From positions 84,686 through 148,685 of the forward strand of contig NZ_SMKL01000003.1 in the NCBI RefSeq assembly GCF_004348545.1: a stretch of 64,000 nt of DNA, written 5' to 3'. Source of the DNA: Jiangella ureilytica. Its GTDB lineage: Bacteria > Actinomycetota > Actinomycetes > Jiangellales > Jiangellaceae. The notes under the pieces were generated by a model that searched no databases, was not told the DNA's origin, and saw only the letters and a program-made list of their open reading frames with translations. Both the position numbers and the translations under genes were made by a program. Shown here piece after piece: positions 16,505 through 24,467 of the stretch; the stretch's first letter is position 1; every line of letters starts with the position of its first letter.

Positions 16505-18088
16505 TCAGGCGCGGAGGACCCGCCCGGCCCGCTCACCGCTGAAGGTGCCGCCGTCGACGACCACCCGGCCGCCGAGGACGACGGTCTCGATGCCCTCCGG
16601 AGTCACGTCCGGCGTGGTGTAGGTGCCGGCGTGGCCGATGCGGTCCGGGTCGAAGACGGTGATGTCGGCGTGCGCGCCGGGCAGCAGCACACCCCGCCCG
16701 GCCAGCCCGAACTGCCGGGCGACCAGCGACGTCGCCTTGCGGATCGCCTCCTCCCACGTGAGCACCTGCTGCTCGCGCACGTAGGTGCCCAGCAGCCGCG
16801 GGAAGCAGCCGTACGTGCGCGGGTGCTGCAGTCCGATCGGCGGGCCGTTGTCCGAGCCGATGCCGACCAGCGGGCTGGCCATGATGGCCTGCACGTCCGG
16901 CTCGGCCATCATCTCGACGACGATCATGGCGGTGGGGTCGTCGGCGACGAGGTCGCAGAGGGTGTCGAACGGGTTCTCGGCCTGGCCCCGCTGTTCGGCG
17001 AGGTCGGCGACGGTGCGGCCGACGGCGTCCGGGTCGCGGTGGCCGGTGACGATGACCTGCGCGGGCGTGGTGCTGCCCCACATGCCGTCGCCGGGGTCGG
17101 CGCGCTCGGCGTCGGCCTGCAGCGCGATCCGGTAGGCGGGGTCGGCCAGCCGGGCGGTCATCGCCGTGGCGCCGCCCTCGGCCGCGCGGTTGGGCAGCAG
17201 CGCGAGCAGCACCGTGCCGCCGGCGAGGTACGGGTACTGGTCGCCCATGACGTCGACGCCGGCCAGCCGTGCCGCCGCGATGCGGTCGAGGAGGGCCGCG
17301 CTCTTGCCGTGGGCGGCCCGGCCGGCGGCCTTGCAGTGTGAGATCTGCAGCCGGATGCCGCCGGCCAGCGCAACGGCGACGGCCTCGTCGATGGCGTCCT
17401 CGACGTGGCGGCCCTCGTCGCGCATGTGGGTGGCGTAGGTGCGCCCGTAGGCGCCGGCCACGCGGGCGATCGCCTCGAGCTCCGCGCGATCGGCGAAGCA
17501 GCCCGGCGGGTAGATGAGACCGGTCGAGAAGCCGACGGCGCCGGCCCGGAACGCCTCGGCGGCGAGGTCTCGCATGCGCTCCAGCGCGCCGGGGCGCAGC
17601 TCGTCGCCGGCGCCGTTGGCGGTGAGCCGCAGCGTGTGGTGGCCCACCAGGTAGGCCAGGTGGTTGGTCGGGCCGTGCTGCTCGACGAGGTCGAGGAAGG
17701 CCGCGAACGAGCCGGCCGGCGAGGGGATGGTGCAGGCCAGCTCGCCGTACATCGCGTCGACGACGGCCGACGACACCTGGTCGAGCGGCGCGAAGCTGAA
17801 CCCGCAGTTGCCGGCGATCTCGGTCGTGACGCCCTGCAGCAGCTTGAACGGCTGCGGGTCGTCCATCAGCGGGACCATGTCGCTGTGCGAGTGGGCGTCG
17901 ACGAAGCCGGGGGCGACGTGGAGGCCGGTGCAGTCGACGGTGCGCGCGCCGGCGGTGTCGCCGCTCGTGGCCGCGCCCGGCGCGACCGCACGGACGACGC
18001 CGTCGGCGATCACGACGTCGGCCACCACGCCGGGTGAGCCGAGGCCGTCGAACACGGTGCCGCCGCGCAGGACCAGGGTGTCAGTCAT
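16505..18088 (-). CDS. N-acyl-D-amino-acid deacylase (D-aminoacylase)
   Basis: 527 residues from the ATG at 18088; a TTG four codons upstream is the alternative, and neither has a clear ribosome site. The amidohydrolase-superfamily metal site of D-aminoacylases is complete: His66 and His68 (DAHSHSD), bridging Cys95 (GNCGF), His221 (THMRDE), His251 (ISHCK) and Asp413 (GIGSDNG). The Cys ligand separates this subgroup from dihydroorotase-like enzymes. It should hydrolyse N-acyl-D-amino acids, or the related N-acyl-D-Glu/Asp, in the cytoplasm. It is the most upstream gene of the D-amino acid locus and provides free D-residues that the racemase operon could invert. Confidence 0.93.
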   Translation of the reverse strand: MTDTLVLRGGTVFDGLGSPGVVADVVIADGVVRAVAPGAATSGDTAGARTVDCTGLHVAPGFVDAHSHSDMVPLMDDPQPFKLLQGVTTEIAGNCGFSFAPLDQVSSAVVDAMYGELACTIPSPAGSFAAFLDLVEQHGPTNHLAYLVGHHTLRLTANGAGDELRPGALERMRDLAAEAFRAGAVGFSTGLIYPPGCFADRAELEAIARVAGAYGRTYATHMRDEGRHVEDAIDEAVAVALAGGIRLQISHCKAAGRAAHGKSAALLDRIAAARLAGVDVMGDQYPYLAGGTVLLALLPNRAAEGGATAMTARLADPAYRIALQADAERADPGDGMWGSTTPAQVIVTGHRDPDAVGRTVADLAEQRGQAENPFDTLCDLVADDPTAMIVVEMMAEPDVQAIMASPLVGIGSDNGPPIGLQHPRTYGCFPRLLGTYVREQQVLTWEEAIRKATSLVARQFGLAGRGVLLPGAHADITVFDPDRIGHAGTYTTPDVTPEGIETVVLGGRVVVDGGTFSGERAGRVLRA

Positions 18089-18116
18089 GGGCGGAGTCAA
18101 TCGCAGGGCCGTTGCG

Positions 18117-18127
18117 ACGTCTTCGTC
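18117..18127 (-). promoter_or_regulatory. Shared motif upstream of the D-aminoacylase
   Basis: ACGTCTTCGTC (GACGAAGACGT in the transcription direction) lies 28 bp before the D-aminoacylase start, almost the same spacing as the copy before the M20 gene (27 bp). It is part of the three-copy pattern described at 7442 and 16434. Confidence 0.35.
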
Positions 18128-18241
18128 GGATCGGCCAATCTCGTCCGCAGGAGCCGGGTCATGCGAAGATCAACGCCGGGACCGAGGACTCAGGGGACCT
18201 CCGGCCCCCGTCGCCCGCGTTCTCGCATGCCCCTCAGGGCG

Positions 18242-19537
18242 TCAGGCGGACTTCTCGCGACGCTCGCGTTTGCGCGGGCCCTCGCGCGGGACCAGCGTCG
18301 GCAGCACGTTGGCGTCGACCACGTCGCGGGTGATGACCACGCGGGCGACGTCCTCGCGCGACGGGACCTCGTACATGACGTGCAACAGCACCTCTTCGAG
18401 GATCGCCCGCAGCCCGCGCGCGCCGGTGCCGCGCAGCAGCGCCAGGTCGGCGACCGCCTCGGTGGCGTCGTCGGTGAACTCCAGCTCGACGTGGTCGAGC
18501 TCGAACAGCCGCTGATACTGCTTCACCAGCGCGTTCCGCGGCTCGGACAGGATCCGGATCAGCGCCGCCCGGTCCAGCGGCGACACCGTCGTGATGACCG
18601 GGAGCCGGCCGATGAACTCCGGGATCAGCCCGAACTTCAGCAGATCCTCCGGCATGACCTCGCCGAAGGTGTTCACCGAGTCGCGCTCGGCCTTGGACTG
18701 GATCTGCGCGCCGAAGCCGAGCCCGCGCTTGCCGATGCGGCCCTGGATGATGTCGTCGAGTCCGGCGAACGCGCCACCCACGATGAACAGCACGTTGGTG
18801 GTGTCGATCTGGATGAACTCCTGGTGCGGGTGCTTGCGCCCGCCCTGGGGCGGCACCGACGCCGTCGTGCCCTCGAGGATCTTCAGCAGCGCCTGCTGCA
18901 CCCCCTCGCCGGACACGTCGCGGGTGATCGACGGGTTCTCGCTCTTGCGGGCGATCTTGTCGACCTCGTCGATGTAGATGATGCCGGTCTCGGCCTTCTT
19001 CACGTCGTAGTCCGCGGCCTGGATCAGCTTCAGCAGGATGTTCTCGACATCCTCACCGACGTAACCGGCCTCGGTCAGTGCGGTGGCGTCGGCGATGGCG
19101 AACGGCACGTTCAGCATCTTCGCCAGCGTCTGCGCCAGGTAGGTCTTGCCACAGCCCGTGGGGCCGATGAGCAGGATGTTCGACTTCGACAGCTCGACGG
19201 CGTCGTCCTTGCCGTGGCCGCGGGCGGCGGCGGACTGGCGCGCCTGGACCCGCTTGTAGTGGTTGTAGACGGCGACGGAGAGCGCCTTCTTGGCGATGTC
19301 CTGGCCGATGACGTACTGCTCGAGGAACTCGTAGATCTCGCGCGGCTTCGGCAGCTCGGACAGGCCGCCGGCCTCGGCGGTCTCGCTGAGCTCCTCTTCG
19401 ATGATCTCGTTGCAGAGATCGATGCACTCGTCGCAGATGTAGACCCCGGGACCTGCGATGAGCTTCTTGACCTGCTTCTGGCTCTTACCGCAGAACGAGC
19501 ACTTGAGCAGGTGGTCAGCGTCGCCGATGCGTGCCAC
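18242..19537 (-). CDS. clpX: ClpX, ATP-dependent unfoldase of the Clp protease
   Basis: 431 residues, the usual length. The N-terminal zinc-binding domain has [11 protein letters not shown] and ICDECIDLC. The AAA+ core has Walker A GPTGCGKT, Walker [11 protein letters not shown], the pore loop around GYVGEDV, sensor elements in GRLPVI, and the IGF-type ClpP-docking loop in this actinobacterial variant ([11 protein letters not shown]). ClpX unfolds tagged proteins and feeds them into ClpP in the cytoplasm. It lies 222 bp downstream of clpP2, beyond a strong hairpin, so it probably has its own promoter. Confidence 0.99.
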   Translation of the reverse strand: MARIGDADHLLKCSFCGKSQKQVKKLIAGPGVYICDECIDLCNEIIEEELSETAEAGGLSELPKPREIYEFLEQYVIGQDIAKKALSVAVYNHYKRVQARQSAAARGHGKDDAVELSKSNILLIGPTGCGKTYLAQTLAKMLNVPFAIADATALTEAGYVGEDVENILLKLIQAADYDVKKAETGIIYIDEVDKIARKSENPSITRDVSGEGVQQALLKILEGTTASVPPQGGRKHPHQEFIQIDTTNVLFIVGGAFAGLDDIIQGRIGKRGLGFGAQIQSKAERDSVNTFGEVMPEDLLKFGLIPEFIGRLPVITTVSPLDRAALIRILSEPRNALVKQYQRLFELDHVELEFTDDATEAVADLALLRGTGARGLRAILEEVLLHVMYEVPSREDVARVVITRDVVDANVLPTLVPREGPRKRERREKSA

Positions 19538-19567
19538 GCGGTACGTCCTTCCGTCTACAGCTGCGAT

Positions 19568-19585
19568 CTCGGCCGTGCGGCCGAG
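19568..19585 (-). promoter_or_regulatory. Hairpin in the clpX 5' leader
   Basis: CTCGGCC (19568-19574) and GGCCGAG (19579-19585) form a perfect 7-bp stem with a GTGC tetraloop, 31 bp upstream of the clpX start codon. It would be in the untranslated leader if transcription begins further upstream. Its function is unknown. Confidence 0.4.
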
Positions 19586-19716
19586 GATCCACGGAGCGAG
19601 CCGTTGGTCCCGGGCCCTGGTCGCGGATCGACGTCGTGCGTATCGCCGGCCCTCGCGAGCCCTGCGTTGCCTTCGACGTTACAACGTCCGGCGGGCAAAC
19701 GGGCACCCGGAGAGCG

Positions 19717-19750
19717 GATCGGGCCCGGCGCGTCGCCGCCGGGCCCGATC
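19717..19750 (-). terminator. Strong hairpin downstream of clpP2
   Basis: A perfect 14-bp stem, GATCGGGCCCGGCG (19717-19730) with CGCCGGGCCCGATC (19737-19750), closes a 6-base loop nine bases after the clpP2 stop codon. With no T-tract it matches the usual actinobacterial intrinsic terminator shape. It should end the clpP1-clpP2 transcript before clpX. Confidence 0.75.
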
Positions 19751-19759
19751 TGTGCGAGG

Positions 19760-20365
19760 TCAGCCGACGAGGCTGGCCTTGCGCGACGCGGTGAAGTTGT
19801 CGACGAGGCCGTAGTCGATGGCCTCCTGCGTCGTCAGGATCTTGTCGCGCTCGATGTCGTTGCGCACCTGGTCGATGCTCCGGCCGGAGTGCTCGGAGAG
19901 CATCTTCTCCAGCAGCGCCCGCATGCGCAGGATCTCGTTCGCCTGGATCTCGATGTCGCTGGCCTGGCCGTAGGTGCCCTCGGTGTAGGGCTGGTGGATC
20001 AGGATGCGCGCGTTCGGCACCGCCAGCCGCTTGCCGGGAGCGCCGGCCGCCAGCAGCACGGCCGCCGCGGACGCCGCCTGGCCCATGCACACCGTCCGGA
20101 CGTCCGGCTTGATGAACTGCATGGTGTCGTAGATGGTCGTCATGGCCGTGAACGAGCCGCCGGGCGAGTTGATGTAGATCTCGATGTCGCGGTCGGGCTC
20201 CATCGACTCGAGGCAGATCAGCTGCGCCATGACGGCGTTGGCGACGTCATCGGTGATGGGGGTGCCGAGGAAGATGATGCGCTCCTCGAACAGCTTGCCG
20301 AACGGGTCGATCCGCCGGAAGCCGTAGGACGTGCGCTCCTCCCACTGCGGGATGTAGTAGTTCAC
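19760..20365 (-). CDS. clpP2: ClpP2, proteolytic subunit of the Clp protease
   Basis: 201 residues with the ClpP catalytic triad Ser99 (MGQAASAAA), His124 (LIHQP) and Asp174 (IERDK). The N-terminal [14 protein letters not shown] segment is typical of actinobacterial ClpP2. In mycobacteria ClpP1 and ClpP2 form a mixed tetradecamer that needs both subunits. The gene follows clpP1 by 55 bp on the same strand, so the pair is likely co-transcribed. Confidence 0.98.
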   Translation of the reverse strand: MNYYIPQWEERTSYGFRRIDPFGKLFEERIIFLGTPITDDVANAVMAQLICLESMEPDRDIEIYINSPGGSFTAMTTIYDTMQFIKPDVRTVCMGQAASAAAVLLAAGAPGKRLAVPNARILIHQPYTEGTYGQASDIEIQANEILRMRALLEKMLSEHSGRSIDQVRNDIERDKILTTQEAIDYGLVDNFTASRKASLVG

Positions 20366-20420
20366 TGGGTCTCCTCTGTCGGGTGGTCGCTTGTCGCCTG
20401 TGGGATGCGCCGGCCGGCCG

Positions 20421-21059
20421 TCAGGCCGTGCCGCCGCCCTGGGAGACCTGCGAGGCGCTCTCGACCACGTGGTCGACGAAGCCGTACTCGAGCGCCTCCT
20501 GCGGCGTGAAGTAGCGGTCGCGGTCGGAGTCGGCCTCGATGCGCTCGACCGTCTGGCCGGTGTGCTGAGCGATCAGCTCGGCCATCTCGCGCTTGGTGCG
20601 CAGCATGGCCTCGGCCTGGATGCGGATGTCGCTGGCCGAGCCGCCCATGCCGCCGGACGGCTGGTGCATGAGGATGCGGGCGTGCGGCAGGGCGTAGCGC
20701 TTGCCGGGCGCTCCCGCCGTCAGCAGGAACTGGCCCATGGACGCCGCGAAGCCCATCGCCACCGTGACGACGTCGGGCTTGACGAACTGCATAGTGTCGT
20801 AGATGGCCATGCCCGCGGACACCGAGCCGCCGGGCGAGTTGATGTACAGGTTGATGTCGCGGTTCGGGTCCTCGGCCGCCAGCAGCAGCAGCTGCGCGCA
20901 GATGGCGTTGGCGTTCTCGTCGCGGACCTCGGAACCGAGGAAGATGATGCGCTCTCTCAGCAGCCGGTTGTAGATGTGGTCGTCCAGACCACCGACGGCT
21001 GGTGCTGGGGCGTGGGCCTGAATGAGGGACGGGCCCGACGTCTCGGGGCGTGTGCTCAC
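20421..21059 (-). CDS. clpP1: ClpP1, proteolytic subunit of the Clp protease
   Basis: 212 residues from the ATG at 21059, with AGGAG nearby upstream. The triad is Ser107 (MGFAASMG), His132 (LMHQP) and Asp181 (DRDRYF). The first 25 residues are a non-conserved propeptide-like extension, removed by autoprocessing in this family. It is first in the clpP1-clpP2 operon. A ClgR-box-like site lies about 120 bp upstream. Confidence 0.98.
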   Translation of the reverse strand: MSTRPETSGPSLIQAHAPAPAVGGLDDHIYNRLLRERIIFLGSEVRDENANAICAQLLLLAAEDPNRDINLYINSPGGSVSAGMAIYDTMQFVKPDVVTVAMGFAASMGQFLLTAGAPGKRYALPHARILMHQPSGGMGGSASDIRIQAEAMLRTKREMAELIAQHTGQTVERIEADSDRDRYFTPQEALEYGFVDHVVESASQVSQGGGTA

Positions 21060-21175
21060 CGTGATCTCCTTGGGGCTTGCTGACTGGTCGTCGAGACCGT
21101 TGGTTCGTGTGTCTTCTTCGTTGTGCCAACGACAGTAACCACAAAGGCCGTGGCGACCATCCGCCGCATGGCCGG

Positions 21176-21193
21176 TGTTCGCTCACGGCGTGC
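21176..21193. promoter_or_regulatory. ClgR-box-like site upstream of clpP1
   Basis: TGTTCGCTCACGGCGTGC has the CGC-N5-GCG core described for ClgR, the actinobacterial activator of clpP1P2 operons, and fits all but one position of the published degenerate consensus as I recall it. It is placed 117-134 bp before clpP1, a plausible activator position. No clgR gene is in the window. Confidence 0.5.
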
Positions 21194-21221
21194 GCGGCGG
21201 CCTCGTGTGGTGCACAAACGC

Positions 21222-21257
21222 GATCAGGTGACCAGCCGTGGGCGTGGTCACCTGATC
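21222..21257 (-). terminator. Hairpin downstream of tig
   Basis: A perfect 13-bp inverted repeat, GATCAGGTGACCA (21222-21234) with TGGTCACCTGATC (21245-21257), has a 10-base loop. It lies 32 bp beyond the trigger factor stop codon on the minus strand, between tig and the clpP1 promoter region, as expected for the tig terminator. Confidence 0.75.
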
Positions 21258-21289
21258 TGCGTGGTCCTGCGTTCTGCTCGGCCCGGCCG

Positions 21290-22747
21290 TCAGGCCTTGG
21301 TCTCGTCCTCGGCCTCGGCCGCGGTGTCGTCGGCCGCGGTGTCGTCGGCGGCGGTGTCGTCGCCGGCCGTCTCGTCGGCGGCCGCGGTGTCGTCGCCGGC
21401 CGTCTCGTCGAGCTCGGCGAACTCGAAGTCGCCGTCGACCGCCGGGGTGGCGACTCCCCCGACCTCGTTCGGGTCGGCCAGGGTGCCGTCCTCGCGCAGC
21501 CGGTTCAGCTCGACGGCGTTGCCGGAGGCGTCGCTGACCTTGGCCTTCTCGACGGCGAGGGCCAGCGCCTTGCCACGCGCGACATCGGCGACGACGGCGG
21601 GCAGGTTGCCCTGGTCGACCAGCTGCTGGGCGAGCTGGTTCGGGTCGGTGCGCGAGCGCATGGCCTGCTGGATGATGTACGAGCTGAGCTCGTCCTGCGA
21701 GACCTCGATGCTCTCGGACTTCACGAGCTCGTCCAGGATGAACTGCTGGGCGAGGTTGTCGCGCAGCTGCTTCTCGAACTCGGCACGGTGGTCGTCGTCG
21801 CCGTGGCCGTCGGCCAGGTGCTCCTCGACCTGCGCGGTGATGAGCTCCTCGGGCAGCGGGACGTCGCCGGCCTTCTCGATGAGCTGCGCCAGCACCTTGT
21901 CGCGCGCGGCCATGGCCTGCTCGATGCGCTTGCCGTTCAGCGACTGCTCGCGGATGTCGGCCCGCAGCTCGTCGAGGGTGTCGAACTCGCTGGCCAGCTG
22001 GGCGAACTCGTCGTCGAGCTCGGGGAGCTGCTGCTCCTTGACGGCGTGCACCGTCACCTCGACGTCGACCTCTTCGCCGTCGTGCGTGCCGACCAGGGTG
22101 GTCTTGAACGACTTCGACTCGCCCGCCGACAGCCCGGCCAGGGCCTCGTCGAGCCCTTCGACCATGCCGCCGCGCCCGACCTGGTACGACACGCCGCTCG
22201 CCTGGCCGCCGTCGACCGGCTCGCCGTCGCTCGTCGCGTTGAGGTCGATCTGCACGAAGTCGCCGTCGGCGGCCGCCCGCTCGACCGTCACCAGCGTGCC
22301 GAACCGCGCCCGCAGCACGTCGAGCCGCTCGGTGATGTCGGCCTCGCCGACCTCGATGTCGTCGACCTGGACCTCCAGGCCCTCCCACTCGGGCAGCGTG
22401 ATCTTCGGCTTGACCGTCACCTCGGCGGTGAACTTGAGATCCTCGCCCTCACCGAACGACGGCGAGTCGATCTCGGGCTGCGCCAGCGGCGTCAGCTCGT
22501 TCTCGCGCATGGCGTCCTGGTAGATCTGCGGGATCGCCTCGTTGACGGCCTCCTCCAGCACCGCCGGCCGCCCGATGCGCTGGTCGATGACCATCGGGGG
22601 GACCTTGCCCTTGCGGAACCCCGGCACCGTCACCTGGGCGGCGATCCGCTTGTACGCGGACTGGATGTTCGACTCAAGCTCGGCGAAGGGAACCTCGACC
22701 GCGAGCCGGACCCTGGTCGGGTTGAGGGTCTCGACGACGCTCTTCAC
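21290..22747 (-). CDS. tig: Trigger factor, ribosome-associated chaperone and prolyl isomerase
   Basis: 485 residues from a GTG at 22747, with AGGAGA nine bases upstream. This start gives the conserved N-terminus VKSVVETLNPTRVRLAVEVP; an in-frame ATG at 22783 would add 12 atypical residues. The ribosome-binding signature is GFRKGKVPP. The FKBP domain and the C-terminal chaperone arms follow. The last 60 residues are an acidic low-complexity tail rich in DDTAA repeats, encoded by a 15-bp tandem repeat. The protein binds nascent chains at the ribosome exit. The tig-clpP-clpX order is conserved in actinobacteria. Confidence 0.97.
   Translation of the reverse strand: MKSVVETLNPTRVRLAVEVPFAELESNIQSAYKRIAAQVTVPGFRKGKVPPMVIDQRIGRPAVLEEAVNEAIPQIYQDAMRENELTPLAQPEIDSPSFGEGEDLKFTAEVTVKPKITLPEWEGLEVQVDDIEVGEADITERLDVLRARFGTLVTVERAAADGDFVQIDLNATSDGEPVDGGQASGVSYQVGRGGMVEGLDEALAGLSAGESKSFKTTLVGTHDGEEVDVEVTVHAVKEQQLPELDDEFAQLASEFDTLDELRADIREQSLNGKRIEQAMAARDKVLAQLIEKAGDVPLPEELITAQVEEHLADGHGDDDHRAEFEKQLRDNLAQQFILDELVKSESIEVSQDELSSYIIQQAMRSRTDPNQLAQQLVDQGNLPAVVADVARGKALALAVEKAKVSDASGNAVELNRLREDGTLADPNEVGGVATPAVDGDFEFAELDETAGDDTAAADETAGDDTAADDTAADDTAAEAEDETKA
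21318..21410. repeat. 15-bp tandem repeat encoding the acidic tail of trigger factor
   Basis: Units of the type GCCGCGGTGTCGTCG occur from 21318, first as two exact copies, then as variants and one 18-bp unit. In the tig frame they encode DDTAA-like units. Such repeats can change copy number by slippage without shifting the frame. Confidence 0.8.
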
Positions 22748-22836
22748 GCTGACGTGTCTCCTGTGTGGGATGGTGTCGGTCACGATCGCAACGGCCGTGC
22801 GTGTGCGTGGTGCTTGTCGGTGTTGCGAAGGCGGGC

Positions 22837-22912
22837 TGGTCGGGGCGACAGGACTCGAACCTGCGATCTCCTGCTCCCAAAGCAGGCGCGCTAGCCACTA
22901 CGCTACGCCCCG
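22837..22912 (-). tRNA. tRNA-Pro (anticodon UGG)
   Basis: The minus strand folds as a full cloverleaf: acceptor CGGGGCG with CGCCCCG, anticodon stem CCTGC/GCAGG with loop TTTGGGA (anticodon TGG), and T-arm GCAGG-TTCGAAT-CCTGT. The discriminator is A and a CCA end is encoded (22837-22839). It sits 90 bp upstream of tig on the same strand. Confidence 0.97.
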
Positions 22913-22975
22913 GGTGCCCGGACAAGTCTAGGCCAGATCACAGGGTACTCTGTTCCGCGGGCCTCGTGGCCCCGC

Positions 22976-23049
22976 GCGGGTGTAGCTCAATGGCAGAGCC
23001 CCAGCCTTCCAAGCTGGTCATGCGGGTTCGATTCCCGTCACCCGCTCCA
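22976..23049 (+). tRNA. tRNA-Gly (anticodon UCC)
   Basis: The plus strand folds with acceptor GCGGGTG paired to CACCCGC, D-arm GCTCAATGGCAGAGC, anticodon stem CCAGC/GCTGG with loop CTTCCAA (anticodon TCC), and T-arm CGGG-TTCGATT-CCCG. A CCA end is encoded (23047-23049). It is divergent from tRNA-Pro across 63 bp. Confidence 0.97.
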
Positions 23050-23244
23050 CGTCGAGTCCGGCACGACCCGGCAGGTCGTCCTCGAGATGCGCGCCTCCCC
23101 GGCGCCGTACCGACGAGTGAGCCTCCCCGCGGCCCGAGCCCTCGAGATCCCGAGCCACGGGCTACCTCGATACGGTGAGCACCGCGGTTTCCTGACCGAC
23201 CGGCGCCTGTGGTCGCGGCGCCGGATTGTTCGCTGGAGGGTGGC

Positions 23245-23454
23245 ATGGCGGAGTCGTACGAGGCGGCCGACCCCGCCGACCTCGACCTCGGCGCACGACG
23301 GCCGCGGGACGACTCGGACGACCCGGACGGGCCGGAGGCCGGCACCTTCGGGCACCGCAACATGCGGGTCATGGGCCCGCGTGGCCGGGTGCGCGAGCCG
23401 GACCGGCCGTCGGTGATGCGCAGCCGCTGCTACGCAACGCCGGATGAGTCGTGA
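23245..23454 (+). CDS. Small hypothetical protein (69 aa)
   Basis: A short frame starting at an ATG preceded by GGAGGG and ending in a GTGA overlap with the esterase start. It shows the high third-position G/C of real genes. The product is charged and hydrophilic (MAESYEAADPADLDLGARRP at the start, then many Asp, Arg and Pro), with no recognizable domain, membrane segment or signal peptide. The ribosome site and the stop-start overlap are the support. It may only serve to couple translation to the esterase. Confidence 0.5.
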   Translation: MAESYEAADPADLDLGARRPRDDSDDPDGPEAGTFGHRNMRVMGPRGRVREPDRPSVMRSRCYATPDES

Positions 23455-24254
23455 GCGGTCACCTCGCAGGCCATCCCGCGGCCGCCCCGCGTGCGATCCC
23501 CTACGCGTCGGCGGGCGGCCGGACTCTGCACCTTCACGTCTCGGCACCGTCGGCACCGAACGGGTCGCGGGTGCCGACGGCGGTCTTCTACCACGGTGGT
23601 GGGTGGGTGCGTGGGGGGACGCAGTTCCGGCCGCAGGCCGCCCGCCTCAACGCTGTGGGAATGCTCGCCGTTCTGGTCGAGTACCGCACGGAGGGTCCGG
23701 TTGCGGCCACCACGGACGCGTTGGCGGCGATGAACGCCGTCTTCGAGCGGTCCGGAGAGCTCGGGTGCGACGCCGGGCGCATCGTGGCGATCGGCGGGTC
23801 GGCGGGCGGTCACCTGGCCCTGGCGACGGCCGTGCTCGACCTGCCGGACACGAATCCGGCTCATCGGCCGGCCGCACTGGTCCTCCTGAATCCCGTCACG
23901 GACACGACCGGTGATTTCCCGATCGGGTTCGGCAGACGGCATTTCGCCGATGACGACCACGCCCGTCGCTACTCACCGATGCATCACGTCAGCGAGAAGA
24001 CACCGCCGGCGCTCGTCATGCACGGCACGGCGGACACCGCCGTGCATTATCATAATTCGGCGGAATTCGTCGAGAAGGTGAATCACCGCGGCGGTCACGC
24101 GGAGATCGTTCTGTACGCTGACCAGCGGCACGGGTTCTTCAACCCGCGAGGTGACGTCACCGCTCAGCCTGCTGACGGGCACGCCGACTATTTCGACCTG
24201 ACCACACGGGAAATGGTCCGATTCATTCGGCGGACCGTCATCGACAAGGCCTAG
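23451..24254 (+). CDS. Alpha/beta-hydrolase fold esterase (hormone-sensitive-lipase-like)
   Basis: 267 residues from a GTG overlapping the preceding short frame. The oxyanion motif HGGGW is followed by the nucleophile elbow GGSAGGHLA (GxSxG-type). The acid is probably the Asp in HGTADTAVH and the His is in DQRHGFF. There is no signal peptide, so it acts in the cytoplasm, probably on short acyl or acetyl esters. It ends 213 bp before the LacI-led operon on the same strand. A role in deacylating the imported substrate of that operon is plausible, but co-regulation is not shown. Confidence 0.85.
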   Translation: MSGHLAGHPAAAPRAIPYASAGGRTLHLHVSAPSAPNGSRVPTAVFYHGGGWVRGGTQFRPQAARLNAVGMLAVLVEYRTEGPVAATTDALAAMNAVFERSGELGCDAGRIVAIGGSAGGHLALATAVLDLPDTNPAHRPAALVLLNPVTDTTGDFPIGFGRRHFADDDHARRYSPMHHVSEKTPPALVMHGTADTAVHYHNSAEFVEKVNHRGGHAEIVLYADQRHGFFNPRGDVTAQPADGHADYFDLTTREMVRFIRRTVIDKA

Positions 24255-24398
24255 CCGAAGGGTCTCGATTTCGGCGCCAGCGGCTGTCGCGGGTGCTTCG
24301 GTGCGTTTTCCGATGTGACGCCCTCGGTGCGGGCGCCGATCCAGCGACACGGCGGCCGGCGCGAGCCGCCGACCCCGGCGAGTCTTCGCACGAGGCTC

Positions 24399-24428
24399 TT
24401 GACGACGCGCGTCACCGGTCCGTAACGT
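24399..24428 (+). promoter_or_regulatory. Candidate promoter of the LacI-sulfatase operon
   Basis: TTGACG (24399-24404) and TAACGT (24423-24428) are separated by 18 bp and would start transcription near 24435. The LacI-type palindrome lies just downstream of the predicted start, where a repressor would block elongation or initiation. Confidence 0.5.
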
Positions 24429-24447
24429 GAGCGCCCATCGGTCGACC

Positions 24448-24457
24448 AATACGTATT
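24448..24457. promoter_or_regulatory. Candidate LacI-family operator
   Basis: AATACGTATT is a perfect 10-bp palindrome with the central CG step common to LacI-family operators. It stands out by its A/T content in this GC-rich DNA. It ends 10 bp before the LacI-type regulator's start codon, next to a candidate promoter, which fits autoregulation and control of the whole downstream operon. Confidence 0.55.
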
Positions 24458-24467
24458 AAGGACAGCC

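Noticed and set aside
18161..20509. A plus-strand frame of 782 codons across clpX and clpP2.
   Set aside because: It is antisense to two certain housekeeping genes.
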